Position numbers and translations under genes: made by a program. The notes below the pieces were generated by a model. That model saw nothing but the letters and a program-made list of their open reading frames with translations. It ran no database searches and had not been told where the DNA came from. Below, piece after piece: positions 6,812 to 14,627 of a stretch of DNA of 36,249 nucleotides; within the stretch, counting starts at the first letter, position 1; each line of letters opens with the position of its first letter. Source of the stretch: Puniceibacterium sp. Lineage in GTDB: Bacteria; Pseudomonadota; Alphaproteobacteria; Rhodobacterales; Rhodobacteraceae. Location of the stretch: assembly GCA_024636635.1 (NCBI GenBank), contig JAGXGV010000125.1, positions 1-36,249 of the forward strand. The letters run 5' to 3'.

Positions 6812-7573
6812 ATGCTCAAGACCCGCATCATCCCCTGCCTCGACGTGGCCGATGGCCGAGTGGTCAAGGGCGTGAATTTTGTCGACCTGCGCGACGCGGG
6901 TGATCCCGTCGATGCGGCGCGGGCCTATGACGCAGCGGGCGCAGACGAGATCTGCTTTCTCGACATCCACGCCACCCACGAAAATCGCGCAACGATGTTC
7001 GATGTGGTCACCCGGACCGCCGAACAGTGTTTCATCCCCCTCACCGTCGGTGGCGGTGTGCGGACGGTGGCTGATGTCCGCGCCTTGCTGCTCGCGGGCG
7101 CGGACAAGGTCAGCTTCAATTCGGCAGCGGTGGCCGATCCCGACGTAGTCACGCGGGCAGCCGACCAGTTCGGCAGCCAGTGCATCGTCGTTGCCATCGA
7201 CGCCAAGACCGTGGCGCCCGGCAAATGGGAGATTTTTACCCATGGCGGACGGCGCGCCACCGGCATCGACGCGTTGGATTTTGCGATGACCATGACCGCC
7301 AAGGGCGCCGGGGAAATCCTGCTGACCTCGATGGATCGCGATGGCACACGCTCTGGCTTCAACCTTCCCCTGACGCGCGCGATCAGCGACGCGGTCAGCG
7401 TGCCGGTCATTGCCTCGGGTGGTGTCGGCACGCTCGACCATCTGGTCGAGGGCGTGACCGAAGGCGGCGCAAGCGCCGTGCTGGCCGCCTCGATCTTCCA
7501 TTTCGGGGACTTCACCATCGGTCAGGCCAAGGCCCACATGCAGGCGGCCGGCGTGCCGATGCGACTGTCGTGA
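6812..7573 (+). CDS. hisF: Imidazole glycerol phosphate synthase, cyclase subunit
   Basis: HisF joins ammonia from HisH to PRFAR and cyclises it to imidazole glycerol phosphate and AICAR. The 253-residue TIM barrel begins [20 protein letters not shown], with general acid/base Asp11; the second Asp is in VVAIDAKTV. Other marks are the [12 protein letters not shown] and [13 protein letters not shown] phosphate loops and the [11 protein letters not shown] loop. The ATG at 6812 matches the universal HisF N-terminus; 53 extra in-frame codons upstream do not. It overlaps hisE by four bases (GTGA), so the two are translationally coupled. Confidence 0.97.
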   Translation: MLKTRIIPCLDVADGRVVKGVNFVDLRDAGDPVDAARAYDAAGADEICFLDIHATHENRATMFDVVTRTAEQCFIPLTVGGGVRTVADVRALLLAGADKVSFNSAAVADPDVVTRAADQFGSQCIVVAIDAKTVAPGKWEIFTHGGRRATGIDALDFAMTMTAKGAGEILLTSMDRDGTRSGFNLPLTRAISDAVSVPVIASGGVGTLDHLVEGVTEGGASAVLAASIFHFGDFTIGQAKAHMQAAGVPMRLS

Positions 7574-7884
7574 CACTCGACGATCTTGCCGCCACCATTG
7601 CCGAGCGCGCCAAAGCGGACCCTGACTCCAGTTGGACCGCCAGATTGCTGGCGAGTGGACCGGAAAAATGTGCCGAAAAGTTCGGTGAAGAGGCGATAGA
7701 GGCGATCATCGAGGCGGTGAAGGGTGACCGCGACCGCCTCACCGCAGAAGCGGCGGATGTGCTGTTCCATCTTCTGGTGATGCTGCACGCCCGCGACGTG
7801 CCGCTCGGGGACGTGATGGCCGAACTGACCCGGCGGCAGGGCACCTCCGGGCTCCGCGAAAAGGCGAACCGCCCCGGGCCCTGA
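7570..7884 (+). CDS. hisE: Phosphoribosyl-ATP pyrophosphatase
   Basis: HisE hydrolyses phosphoribosyl-ATP to phosphoribosyl-AMP, the second histidine step. The 104-residue all-alpha MazG-like protein shows [16 protein letters not shown], then the metal-binding motifs [13 protein letters not shown] and [16 protein letters not shown] (the E-E and E-x3-D acids). The start is a GTG at 7570, overlapping the hisF stop as GTGA. The family begins with this T-L-D-D-L segment, and the longer upstream reading in this frame lies inside hisF. HisI is separate here (monofunctional HisE). Confidence 0.95.
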   Translation: MTLDDLAATIAERAKADPDSSWTARLLASGPEKCAEKFGEEAIEAIIEAVKGDRDRLTAEAADVLFHLLVMLHARDVPLGDVMAELTRRQGTSGLREKANRPGP

Positions 7885-7942
7885 TTGCCCTGCGCCCCGC
7901 CACACCGGTCAGTTGGCGATGCCGCGATGGGACGGCGGGTGG

Positions 7943-7971
7943 GGCGCCTTTCGGCTTGCCGAAACAGCGCC
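7943..7971. other. Interrupted inverted repeat between hisE and the convergent CoA-binding gene
   Basis: GGCGC-c-TTTCGGC-tt-GCCGAAA-ca-GCGCC can fold into a strong hairpin in both strands. It lies between two converging genes and may act as a termination site, but it has no T-run. Confidence 0.45.
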
Positions 7972-7979
7972 ACCTGCCG

Positions 7980-8447
7980 TCAAAGCCGGGACGAGATCAC
8001 CCCTGTGGCGAAACCGCCCATCCTCAACTCGCCGAAAAGACGCTGATATTCGATCTTGGGACAACGGTTCTGGATCACGTCGATGCCACGTGCCCCGGCC
8101 AGCGCCGCGGCCCCGGCATGTTCCACCCCGATCTGCATCCAGATCGTGCGCAGCGCGGGCAAAATCTCCAGCGCCTCGTCCACGACTGCGGGAACTGCTT
8201 CGGACCGGCGGAAGATGTCCACCATGTCCACGGGTTCGGAAATGTCTTGCAAGGACGCGCGCACCTCCTGACCGAACAGCCGTTGCCCGGCATGACCGGG
8301 ATTGACGGGGATCACGGTATATCCCTTCAGCCCCAGGTACCGGGCGACATAATAAGAGGGTCGCACGGGGTTCATCGACACCCCCACAACAGCGATCACC
8401 TTGGTGCGCGTCAGGATATCCCTGAGAAAGCTGTCGGACTGTTTCAT
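7980..8447 (-). CDS. CoA-binding domain protein (YccU-like)
   Basis: This 155-residue single Rossmann-like domain begins MKQSDSFLRDILTRTKVIAVVGVSMNP. It matches the stand-alone CoA_binding_2 family (PF13380), related to the N-terminal part of succinyl-CoA synthetase alpha: the VVGVS.NP.RPSYYVARYL nucleotide loop, VIPVNPGHAGQRLFG, VDMVDIFRRSEAVPAVVDEAL, and a C-terminal NRCPKIEYQRL. The reaction, if any, is unknown. The start could also be the ATG at 8459 (four residues longer); neither has a strong ribosome site. A strong minus-strand terminator sits only 30-60 bases upstream of the start, so either it has a promoter between terminator and ATG or it is expressed by read-through. Confidence 0.85.
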   Translation of the reverse strand: MKQSDSFLRDILTRTKVIAVVGVSMNPVRPSYYVARYLGLKGYTVIPVNPGHAGQRLFGQEVRASLQDISEPVDMVDIFRRSEAVPAVVDEALEILPALRTIWMQIGVEHAGAAALAGARGIDVIQNRCPKIEYQRLFGELRMGGFATGVISSRL

Positions 8448-8475
8448 GGGCTGCACCATACGCGGCAGGATCAAA

Positions 8476-8507
8476 AGAAAAAAGCGCCCAAGGAAAACCT
8501 TGGGCGC
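8476..8507 (-). terminator. Strong rho-independent terminator reading on the minus strand
   Basis: GCGCCCAAGG (8484-8493), loop AAAA, CCTTGGGCGC (8498-8507) form a perfect 10-bp stem. On the minus strand it is followed by six T, then CTTTTG. It points toward the CoA-binding gene and has no T-run on the plus side. Confidence 0.85.
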
Positions 8508-8584
8508 CAGTGCGGAACGAGGGACAGTGAAGGTGTCGCGAAGGTTCCAGTTTCGCGATCCTGACAAAGAAATGGGCATGGATG
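8478..8584 (-). ncRNA. Candidate small RNA or attenuated leader
   Basis: On the minus strand TTGTTC (complement of 8615-8620), an 18-base spacer and TTTAAA (8591-8596) make a plausible promoter. A start near 8584 and the terminator at 8476-8507 would give a transcript of about 105 bases. I do not recognise the RNA: it lacks the signatures of SRP RNA, RNase P RNA or tmRNA. The stretch is also open in frame with the CoA-binding gene, but that reading has no homology-like motif. It could be an independent small RNA, an attenuator for the gene that follows, or merely a terminator for upstream transcription. Confidence 0.35.
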
Positions 8585-8588
8585 TCAC

Positions 8589-8951
8589 GATTTAAAGCCC
8601 TGTAAAGAAACTGTGAACAAAATGCTTGCTTTTCTTCAAAGAAGCGGAGCTATGCCTTGCCCGGCGGCGGTCCGGCCGGACCGACTCGTGTAACCCGCTT
8701 CCGACCTGTCCAACCCAATTTCGCGCGCCGCCCGCAACAGGAAAAGCTTGCCCATTCTCGACCACGCCGATCAACGGCGCGTACGCGTCACAGGGGAAGC
8801 GGTCCCGCAAGCCACAGTAGGGGCAGACGAGGCCAGCGCCTTGACCGTGTCCCAGACACCGAGTCCTCCCATTGCAGGCCCGCCTCTTAATGGCCCGAAA
8901 CTTTGCCGCCCTGTTCGCGCAACAGGCCGCGCGAACCATCCCGGAACCCTG
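8589..8951. other. 363-base interval with no recognised gene
   Basis: Between the candidate promoter near 8590 and the coxL stop codon no convincing gene is seen. A minus-strand frame (8592-8939) contains LVCPYCGLRDRFPCDAYAPL, hinting at a zinc-binding Cys motif, but the rest is basic and non-conserved-looking. It may be a decayed gene end. A hairpin CCTGTT-CGCGC-AACAGG is at 8910-8926. The part near 8590-8640 is AT-rich and promoter-like. Confidence 0.4.
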
Positions 8952-11249
8952 TCACTCAGCCGCGATCCGGTCATCCTGCATCAAGTCCCATACCCGCTGC
9001 GGCGTGAACGGCATGTCGGCCTGCCGCACACCACGATCCCAAAGCGCATCCTGCACCGCATTCGCCACCGCGGCGAGCGCGCCGACGGTACCCGCCTCGC
9101 CACAGCCTTTCATGCCCATGGCGTTGGCCGTCGACGGCACCGGTTCGGTGGAAAAGCCGATCATCGGCACGGTGTCCGCCCGCGGCATGGCATAATCCAT
9201 GAAGGTCGCCGACAACAATTGTCCCGTCTCGTCATAGACCACCCGTTCCTGCAATGCCTGACCGATCCCCTGAACCACGCCGCCATGTACCTGACCTTCG
9301 GCCAGCATCGGGTTGATGAGATTGCCGAAATCATCGACGACCGTGTAACGGTCCACCATGACGCTGCCTGTCTCGGGATCAATCTCGACCTCGGCCACAT
9401 GTGCGCCGTTGGGGTAGGACCGCGCCGGAAGCTGCGCCGTCGCGCGGTGGTCCAGCAGGTCGTCGCGCCCCGCGACGCGGGCCATTTCGGCAACGTCCAG
9501 CATGGTCGGGGTCAGGTTTGACCCTTCGGCGCGAAAGCGTTCGTCGTCAAAGCGGATTTCCGATGCCGGAACACCCATTTCATCCGCAAGGAAGTCAGAG
9601 AAGGCCGCGACGATGTTCGTGACCGCGGTCAGGGTCACGTTGGTCTGCACCGTGACGGAACGTGATCCACCCGTCCCGCCACCCTGCGCGATCAGATCGG
9701 AATCCCCCTGCACCACGCGGATGCGCTCCGCCGGGATGCCGGTCTGATCCGACAGGAACTGCGCGAACACGGTTTCGTGCCCCTGCCCGTTGGATTGCGT
9801 GCCCACATAGATCACGGCGCTTCCATCCTTTTCGAACGTGACCTGCACGTTTTCACTAGGAGACCCCAGAATACTTTCGATATAGTAACAAAGCCCCTGC
9901 CCGCGCAGTTTTCCCGCCTTTTCCGACGCCGCCTTGCGCGCCGCATATCCGGCCCGATCCGCGCTTTGCGCCGCATGGTCCAGCACCCGGGCGAATTCGC
10001 CGACATCGTAGGTTTCGCCCACGATGGTGGTGAAAGGGAACTGGTCGGGCCGGATGAAGTTGGTGCGGCGCAGATCCCACGGATCCACCTCCAGTTCGCG
10101 CGCGGCACGGTCCATGATGCGTTCAAGCACATAGATCGCCTCGGGTCGGCCGGCGCCGCGATAGGCATCGACCTGGGTGGTGTTGGTGAATATGCCATCG
10201 ACCTGGATCCACATCACCGGGATATCATACACACCCGGCAACACGCGCGAAAACAGCTGCGTCTGGATCAACTGGGCAAAGTTGGAGTTGTACGCACCCA
10301 GATTGCAGACGGTCTGCAACCGGTAGCCGGTGATGCGGTTGTCCGCGTCGAAGGCCAGTTCGGCCAGCGTGACCAGATCGCGCCCGGCATTGTCGCTCAG
10401 CATCGCTTCGCCCCGGTCGGACATCCAGCGCACCGGACGTCCCAGCGCCCGCGCCGCCTGGGCACAGACAAAATATTCCGGGTAGGGCATGCCCTTCATG
10501 CCAAAACCGCCGCCGACGTCGGGATTGGTCACGCGCACGTTTTCCGCCGCCAGCCCCAGCATGTCGATCAGGTTCTGCTTGAGCCCCCAGACCCCCTGCC
10601 CGTTGAACGACAGGTGCAGCCGGGTGCCGTCCCATTCCGCGTAACAGCCGCGCGGCTCCATCGAGTTGACGATGATGCGGTTGTCGGCAACGTCCAGGCG
10701 AACGGTGCGCGCCGCGATTTCGAACGCCGCGTCGGTTGCGGCCTTGTCCCCCATCGCCCAGTCAAAGGCGCGGTTGTCCGGCGCCTCGGGGTGGATCGCG
10801 TCGCCGCCGACCTTGAGCGCCACATGCACCGGCAGGTCGTCGTAGTCCAGAACGATCAGTTCCGCCGCATCGCGCGCCTGCTGGAGCGTTTCGGCAAAGA
10901 CCATCGCCACCGGTTCGCCGACAAAGCGAACGCGGTCGCGCGCCAGCACGGGGCGTTCCGGTCCGGCGCCCATGCTGCCGTCCTGATTTTTGGTCAGCGT
11001 GGCCCCCATGCCCAGCCGAACCCCGGCGTCGAGCAGATCCTGCGCGGTGAGCACGAGATGCACCCCACTGGCGCCAGCGGCTTCGGAGACATCAAGAGAG
11101 GTTATCGCCGCATGGGCCACCGGCGAGCGCAGCACATAGCCATGCAGTGCGCCCTCTGGGGCGATGTCGTCCACATAGTGCCCATGGCCGGTGAGGAACC
11201 GGGTATCCTCGACGCGTTTCACCGATTGGCTCTTGCCGAACTTGTCCAT
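8952..11249 (-). CDS. Form II CoxL-type molybdopterin-binding subunit (xanthine oxidase family)
   Basis: This 765-residue large subunit of a molybdenum hydroxylase binds molybdopterin cytosine dinucleotide. The order is as in CoxL: N-terminal SVKRVEDTRFLTGHGHYVDDI, LRSPVAHAAI, PDVGGGFGMKG, the active-site loop AYRGAGR at 362-368, STVQTNV-like glycine segments near GGGTGGSRS, and the catalytic Glu in MGMKGCGEAGTVGA near the end. Form I CO dehydrogenase has AYxCSFR in the loop; AYRGAGR marks form II, whose substrate is unsettled (CO at low rate, purines or aldehydes). The start at 11249 has AAGGGG upstream and begins at the family's N-terminus. No small FeS (coxS) or FAD (coxM) subunit gene is nearby, although both are needed for electron transfer, so they must be elsewhere. 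Confidence 0.93.
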   Translation of the reverse strand: MDKFGKSQSVKRVEDTRFLTGHGHYVDDIAPEGALHGYVLRSPVAHAAITSLDVSEAAGASGVHLVLTAQDLLDAGVRLGMGATLTKNQDGSMGAGPERPVLARDRVRFVGEPVAMVFAETLQQARDAAELIVLDYDDLPVHVALKVGGDAIHPEAPDNRAFDWAMGDKAATDAAFEIAARTVRLDVADNRIIVNSMEPRGCYAEWDGTRLHLSFNGQGVWGLKQNLIDMLGLAAENVRVTNPDVGGGFGMKGMPYPEYFVCAQAARALGRPVRWMSDRGEAMLSDNAGRDLVTLAELAFDADNRITGYRLQTVCNLGAYNSNFAQLIQTQLFSRVLPGVYDIPVMWIQVDGIFTNTTQVDAYRGAGRPEAIYVLERIMDRAARELEVDPWDLRRTNFIRPDQFPFTTIVGETYDVGEFARVLDHAAQSADRAGYAARKAASEKAGKLRGQGLCYYIESILGSPSENVQVTFEKDGSAVIYVGTQSNGQGHETVFAQFLSDQTGIPAERIRVVQGDSDLIAQGGGTGGSRSVTVQTNVTLTAVTNIVAAFSDFLADEMGVPASEIRFDDERFRAEGSNLTPTMLDVAEMARVAGRDDLLDHRATAQLPARSYPNGAHVAEVEIDPETGSVMVDRYTVVDDFGNLINPMLAEGQVHGGVVQGIGQALQERVVYDETGQLLSATFMDYAMPRADTVPMIGFSTEPVPSTANAMGMKGCGEAGTVGALAAVANAVQDALWDRGVRQADMPFTPQRVWDLMQDDRIAAE

Positions 11250-11421
11250 GTGCTGACCCCTTTTGAACGTCCCGAGTTTGGGGCGGACCTTAGCCTTCAG
11301 GGTCAGGGTGTCCAGAGCAGCGGGACGCCATGGCACGGGATAACCGGTAATTTACATGCGGCGCGTAGTGCGCGGGCATACGGGCAAAAGCGCGCCGCGC
11401 CTGCGGGGCGCACTGCGGCCC

Positions 11422-12027
11422 TCAGCTTTCGTCGGGCGTTTCGATACCGTAGCGTTTGAACAGCCCGCCTTGGGTGAAGAAAAAGACAAAGATCGCCGCG
11501 CTCAGCCCGAAGGTCTTGAAATAGACCCAGGTTTCCGTGCTCATCGTGCGCCAGATCACCTCGTTGGCAAGAGCAAGGCCAAGGAACAGCGCGCAGACCC
11601 GTTTTGTCAGCAACATCCAGCCCTCATGCTCGAGCGGCATAAGACCGTCCATCGCGAATTTGAGATAGCTCTGGCCGCGCAACAGGCCAAAGCCAAGCAC
11701 GGCGCCGAACAGCAGGTAGATCAGCGTCGGTTTCATCTTGAAGAAGCGGTCGTCGTTCAGCCAGACGGACAGCCCGCCAAAGACCGTGACCAGCACGACC
11801 GTGACGATCTGCATTCTGGCCAGCTTGCCCGTCAGCGCCCAAAGCGTGGCGGTGCAGGCAATCATCAGCGGCACGAATCCCGCTGTTACGACGATGAAGC
11901 CCTTGTAGTCGGTGCCACCGATCGAAAAGGTTTCGTCCTTGAGCCAGAGATAGGCCACAAAGAACAGCAGCACAGGGCCCAGTTCCAGCGCGGTCTTCAG
12001 CATCGGGTTGATTTTGCGTTCTGTCAT
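11422..12027 (-). CDS. yciB: Inner membrane septation protein A (IspZ/YciB)
   Basis: This 201-residue polytopic membrane protein (PF04279) has about five to six helices: LELGPVLLFFVAYLW, a helix near FIVVTAGFVPLMIACTATLW, IVTVVLVTVFGGLSVWL, PTLIYLLFGAVLGFGLL, and a C-terminal FKTFGLSAAIFVFFFTQ. The loop DDRFFKMKPT is typical of the family. YciB interacts with cell envelope and division proteins in E. coli and affects septation; its exact activity is unknown. It ends 173 bases before coxL begins and lies downstream of ftsY on the same strand, an arrangement common in Rhodobacterales. Confidence 0.93.
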   Translation of the reverse strand: MTERKINPMLKTALELGPVLLFFVAYLWLKDETFSIGGTDYKGFIVVTAGFVPLMIACTATLWALTGKLARMQIVTVVLVTVFGGLSVWLNDDRFFKMKPTLIYLLFGAVLGFGLLRGQSYLKFAMDGLMPLEHEGWMLLTKRVCALFLGLALANEVIWRTMSTETWVYFKTFGLSAAIFVFFFTQGGLFKRYGIETPDES

Positions 12028-12291
12028 GAGCCCTCCGGTTTCGTTGCCTATATGGGCTGCCCGGCCCGGGAACTCAACTATCGCCGCGCACGGCGCGATC
12101 AGGGCAATGCGGCATCCCCGACTAGACGGCGTTGCTCGGCGGCCCGCTGGGGCTGCGCTGTCGGCAGATGTCGTTACAGGACCATGGCGCGCGTGACCGA
12201 CTCGAAGCTGCCCAAGGCGATCGCCGCGCCCGCCGTATCGCGCAAGCGGCCCGAGGATTCGGCAATCCGCGACTTGCGATGCCGGAACGGA

Positions 12292-13584
12292 TCAGGCGTC
12301 AAGCCCGGTCAGGGCCGCGGCAAATTCCTCGGGGTCGAAAGCTTGCAGATCGTCGATCTGTTCGCCGACGCCGATGGCGTGGATCGGCAGGCCGAACCTG
12401 TCGGCCAGCGCCACCAGAACGCCACCCTTGGCCGTGCCGTCAAGTTTGGTCATCACAAGGCCGGTCACATCGGCAAGCTTCTGGAAGGTCTCGACCTGAC
12501 GCAGGGCGTTCTGGCCGGTGGTGGCATCCAGCACAAGCAGGGTGTTGTGCGGCGCATCGGGGTCCTTCTTGCGGATGACGCGCACGATCTTGGACAACTC
12601 CTCCATCAGATCGGCACGGTTCTGAAGCCGCCCTGCCGTATCGATCAGCAGCAGGTCCGCACCATCGGCCTGCGCCTTTGTCATCGCATCAAAGGCAAGG
12701 CTGGCCGGGTCCGACCCTTCGGGCGCGGTCAGCACCGGAACGCCGGCCCGGTCGCCCCAGACCTGCAACTGTTCCACGGCAGCGGCGCGAAAGGTGTCGC
12801 CGGCCGCGATGACCACCGACTTGCCCGCGGCGCGAAACTGGCTGGCAAGCTTGCCGATGGTCGTGGTCTTGCCCGATCCATTGACGCCCACCACCAGAAC
12901 CACCTGCGGCCGGGTCGGATAAAGCGGCATCGGGCGCGCGACAGACTCCATGATCCGGGCCACTTCGGCGGCGAGGATCTCCTTGATCTCGCGGGTCGAC
13001 ACCTTGCGGCCCATGCGCCCCTCGGCCATGTTTGCGGTGACCCGCAGGGCCGTTTCGACACCCATGTCGGCAGAGATCAGCAGTTCCTCGATCTGTTCGA
13101 GCATATCGTCGTCCAGCGTGCGCCGCATGACCGGCGCGCCGTCGCCGCGCCGGAACAGGCGGCCCAGAACACCCCCTGTGCTGCCGGACTTGTCCGGGAT
13201 TTCCTGCGGCGGGGTTTCCTGCGGCGGGGTTTTCGGCCTCTGCGGATCGGGGCGGGACACTTCGGCCGGGGCGCGTGTCGGGCGCGAAACCGGCTGCGGC
13301 GCCGGTTCCTGCGGCGGCGGCACACGCGGTCCGGGGTCGGGAGCGGGTGACGGGCGGATGTCCGGGGCGGGGTCATCGCGCTGCGGCACTTCGGGCGGGC
13401 GCGGTGTCGGCTGCTCTTGCGGGGGTACGGGAACCGGATTGACCGGCGGCGTGACATCCGGTCCGACCGGAGGGGACCGGTCCGGTTCCGCGCTGCCGCC
13501 ATCCTGCACGATGGAATCCAGCCCCTCTTCCAGCCGCGATGAGGATTTGAACAACTTGCTCTTCAGCTTGCCGAAAAAGGACAT
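12292..13584 (-). CDS. ftsY: Signal recognition particle receptor FtsY
   Basis: FtsY docks SRP-ribosome complexes at the inner membrane; its GTPase forms a heterodimer with Ffh. The 430 residues comprise a short basic start (MSFFGKLKSKLFKSSSR), a proline-rich linker at about 25-130 replacing the acidic A domain of E. coli, then the N and G domains. G motifs: GVNGSGKTTTIGKLA at about 233-247, DTAGRLQNR, TKLDGTAKGG, and the C-terminal GVGEQIDDLQAFDPEEF. The linker contains short repeats (PPQETPPQE) encoded by tandem GC-rich 15-base units. The start has GAG GGAG-like TTGAGATG context upstream. It is divergent from the lytic transglycosylase gene with 97 bases between and precedes yciB. Confidence 0.96.
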   Translation of the reverse strand: MSFFGKLKSKLFKSSSRLEEGLDSIVQDGGSAEPDRSPPVGPDVTPPVNPVPVPPQEQPTPRPPEVPQRDDPAPDIRPSPAPDPGPRVPPPQEPAPQPVSRPTRAPAEVSRPDPQRPKTPPQETPPQEIPDKSGSTGGVLGRLFRRGDGAPVMRRTLDDDMLEQIEELLISADMGVETALRVTANMAEGRMGRKVSTREIKEILAAEVARIMESVARPMPLYPTRPQVVLVVGVNGSGKTTTIGKLASQFRAAGKSVVIAAGDTFRAAAVEQLQVWGDRAGVPVLTAPEGSDPASLAFDAMTKAQADGADLLLIDTAGRLQNRADLMEELSKIVRVIRKKDPDAPHNTLLVLDATTGQNALRQVETFQKLADVTGLVMTKLDGTAKGGVLVALADRFGLPIHAIGVGEQIDDLQAFDPEEFAAALTGLDA

Positions 13585-13681
13585 CTCAACCGCTCCCGTT
13601 CACTATCCTTTGACCTAATACGCCTTGGCGCCAGATGAAAGTCTGTTGACGCAGATCGTCGGCGCTGGCCTAGTGGCGGGC

Positions 13682-14566
13682 ATGTGGCGGTTGGCGATTT
13701 TTCTGGTGGCGCTTCTTGTGCCTCTGACGGCGCGGGCCGATCCGGGCACCCTGTGCAGCAGCGGCAAGTGGGGGCATGTGCAATGCATAAGGCCCGCGCA
13801 TTTTGTGTTCGACACCTGTCAGGCGCTCGAGATCTTCGCGACAGACAACAGCCTTGATCCCGGATTCTTTGCGCGGCTGATCTGGCAGGAAAGCCGGTTC
13901 GATCCGCATGCGCTCAGCCCTGCCCGGGCCCGTGGCATCGCCCAGTTCATCGATTCCACCGCAGCGCTGCGCGGCCTGTCGGACAGCTATAATCCGGCGC
14001 TGGCGCTGGAGCATTCAGCGCATTACCTGGGCGAGATGACCCGCCGCTACGGCAACCAGGGTCTGGCAGCAGTGGGCTACAACGGCGGCGAACGCCGGGC
14101 AGAGGGGCTGATCGCGGGCACCGGCGGTCTTGCGCGCGAGACGATCGACTATGTCCGCATCATCACCGGCCTGACGGCGGAAACCTGGCGCGACGCGCCA
14201 CCCCGGGCACATGATTTCCGCCTGCAAAAGGAACTGCCATTCCGCCAGGCCTGCCATGATCTGGCACGCAACCGCCGTCTTACCGACTTTCCGCAGCCGG
14301 AACCGGTGCTGAAACCCTGGGGCGTGCAGATCGCATTCGGCATCAGCCAGACCGCGGCACGCAACAAGATATCGGCGCTTGGGCCCAGCTGTCAGATCGC
14401 GATCAAGGATGAGACAGTGGACTATGTCTACGAAAAAAGCCGGGCCAGCCCGAAAGGCGGCTATTACATGGCGCGCATCGGCCGCGACGCACAAAAGGCC
14501 GCCTGGCAGTATTGCAGCAGCCTGAAAGCCAGGGGATGCATCTGCGCGGTCTATCGCAACGGCTAG
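13682..14566 (+). CDS. Periplasmic lytic transglycosylase with a C-terminal SPOR-like region
   Basis: This protein cleaves the MurNAc-GlcNAc bond of peptidoglycan. Its 294 residues have a signal peptide (MWRLAIFLVALLVPLTARA-DP) and an SLT goose-lysozyme fold: catalytic Glu70 in LIWQESRFDPHALSP, ARARGIAQFI, YNPALALEHSAHYL, and YNGGERRAEG. The last 80 residues (PWGVQIAFGISQTAARNK through CICAVYRNG) resemble a SPOR domain, which binds glycan strands stripped of stem peptides at the septum; this is inferred from pattern only. The start is the ATG at 13682, which opens the signal peptide; 19 extra codons upstream do not fit. Its position next to ftsY and an envelope gene is consistent with envelope work. 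It converges with purD. Confidence 0.87.
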   Translation: MWRLAIFLVALLVPLTARADPGTLCSSGKWGHVQCIRPAHFVFDTCQALEIFATDNSLDPGFFARLIWQESRFDPHALSPARARGIAQFIDSTAALRGLSDSYNPALALEHSAHYLGEMTRRYGNQGLAAVGYNGGERRAEGLIAGTGGLARETIDYVRIITGLTAETWRDAPPRAHDFRLQKELPFRQACHDLARNRRLTDFPQPEPVLKPWGVQIAFGISQTAARNKISALGPSCQIAIKDETVDYVYEKSRASPKGGYYMARIGRDAQKAAWQYCSSLKARGCICAVYRNG

Positions 14567-14627
14567 CGGGATTTGCGCAGAACGTTATGTTTATGCTTCC
14601 TTCCCCGGACGGGCCCGCACCCACCTG

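Noticed and set aside
8592..8939. Minus-strand frame with CPYCG as a zinc-finger gene
   Set aside because: Only the centre looks protein-like; no start site or conserved ends, so I left it as an unexplained interval.
9777..11459. 560-codon plus-strand open frame
   Set aside because: It is antisense to coxL, His/Arg-rich as expected from a mirrored GC-rich gene.
11356..13350. 664-codon plus-strand open frame
   Set aside because: It spans the antisense of yciB and ftsY, both of which have clear motifs on the minus strand.
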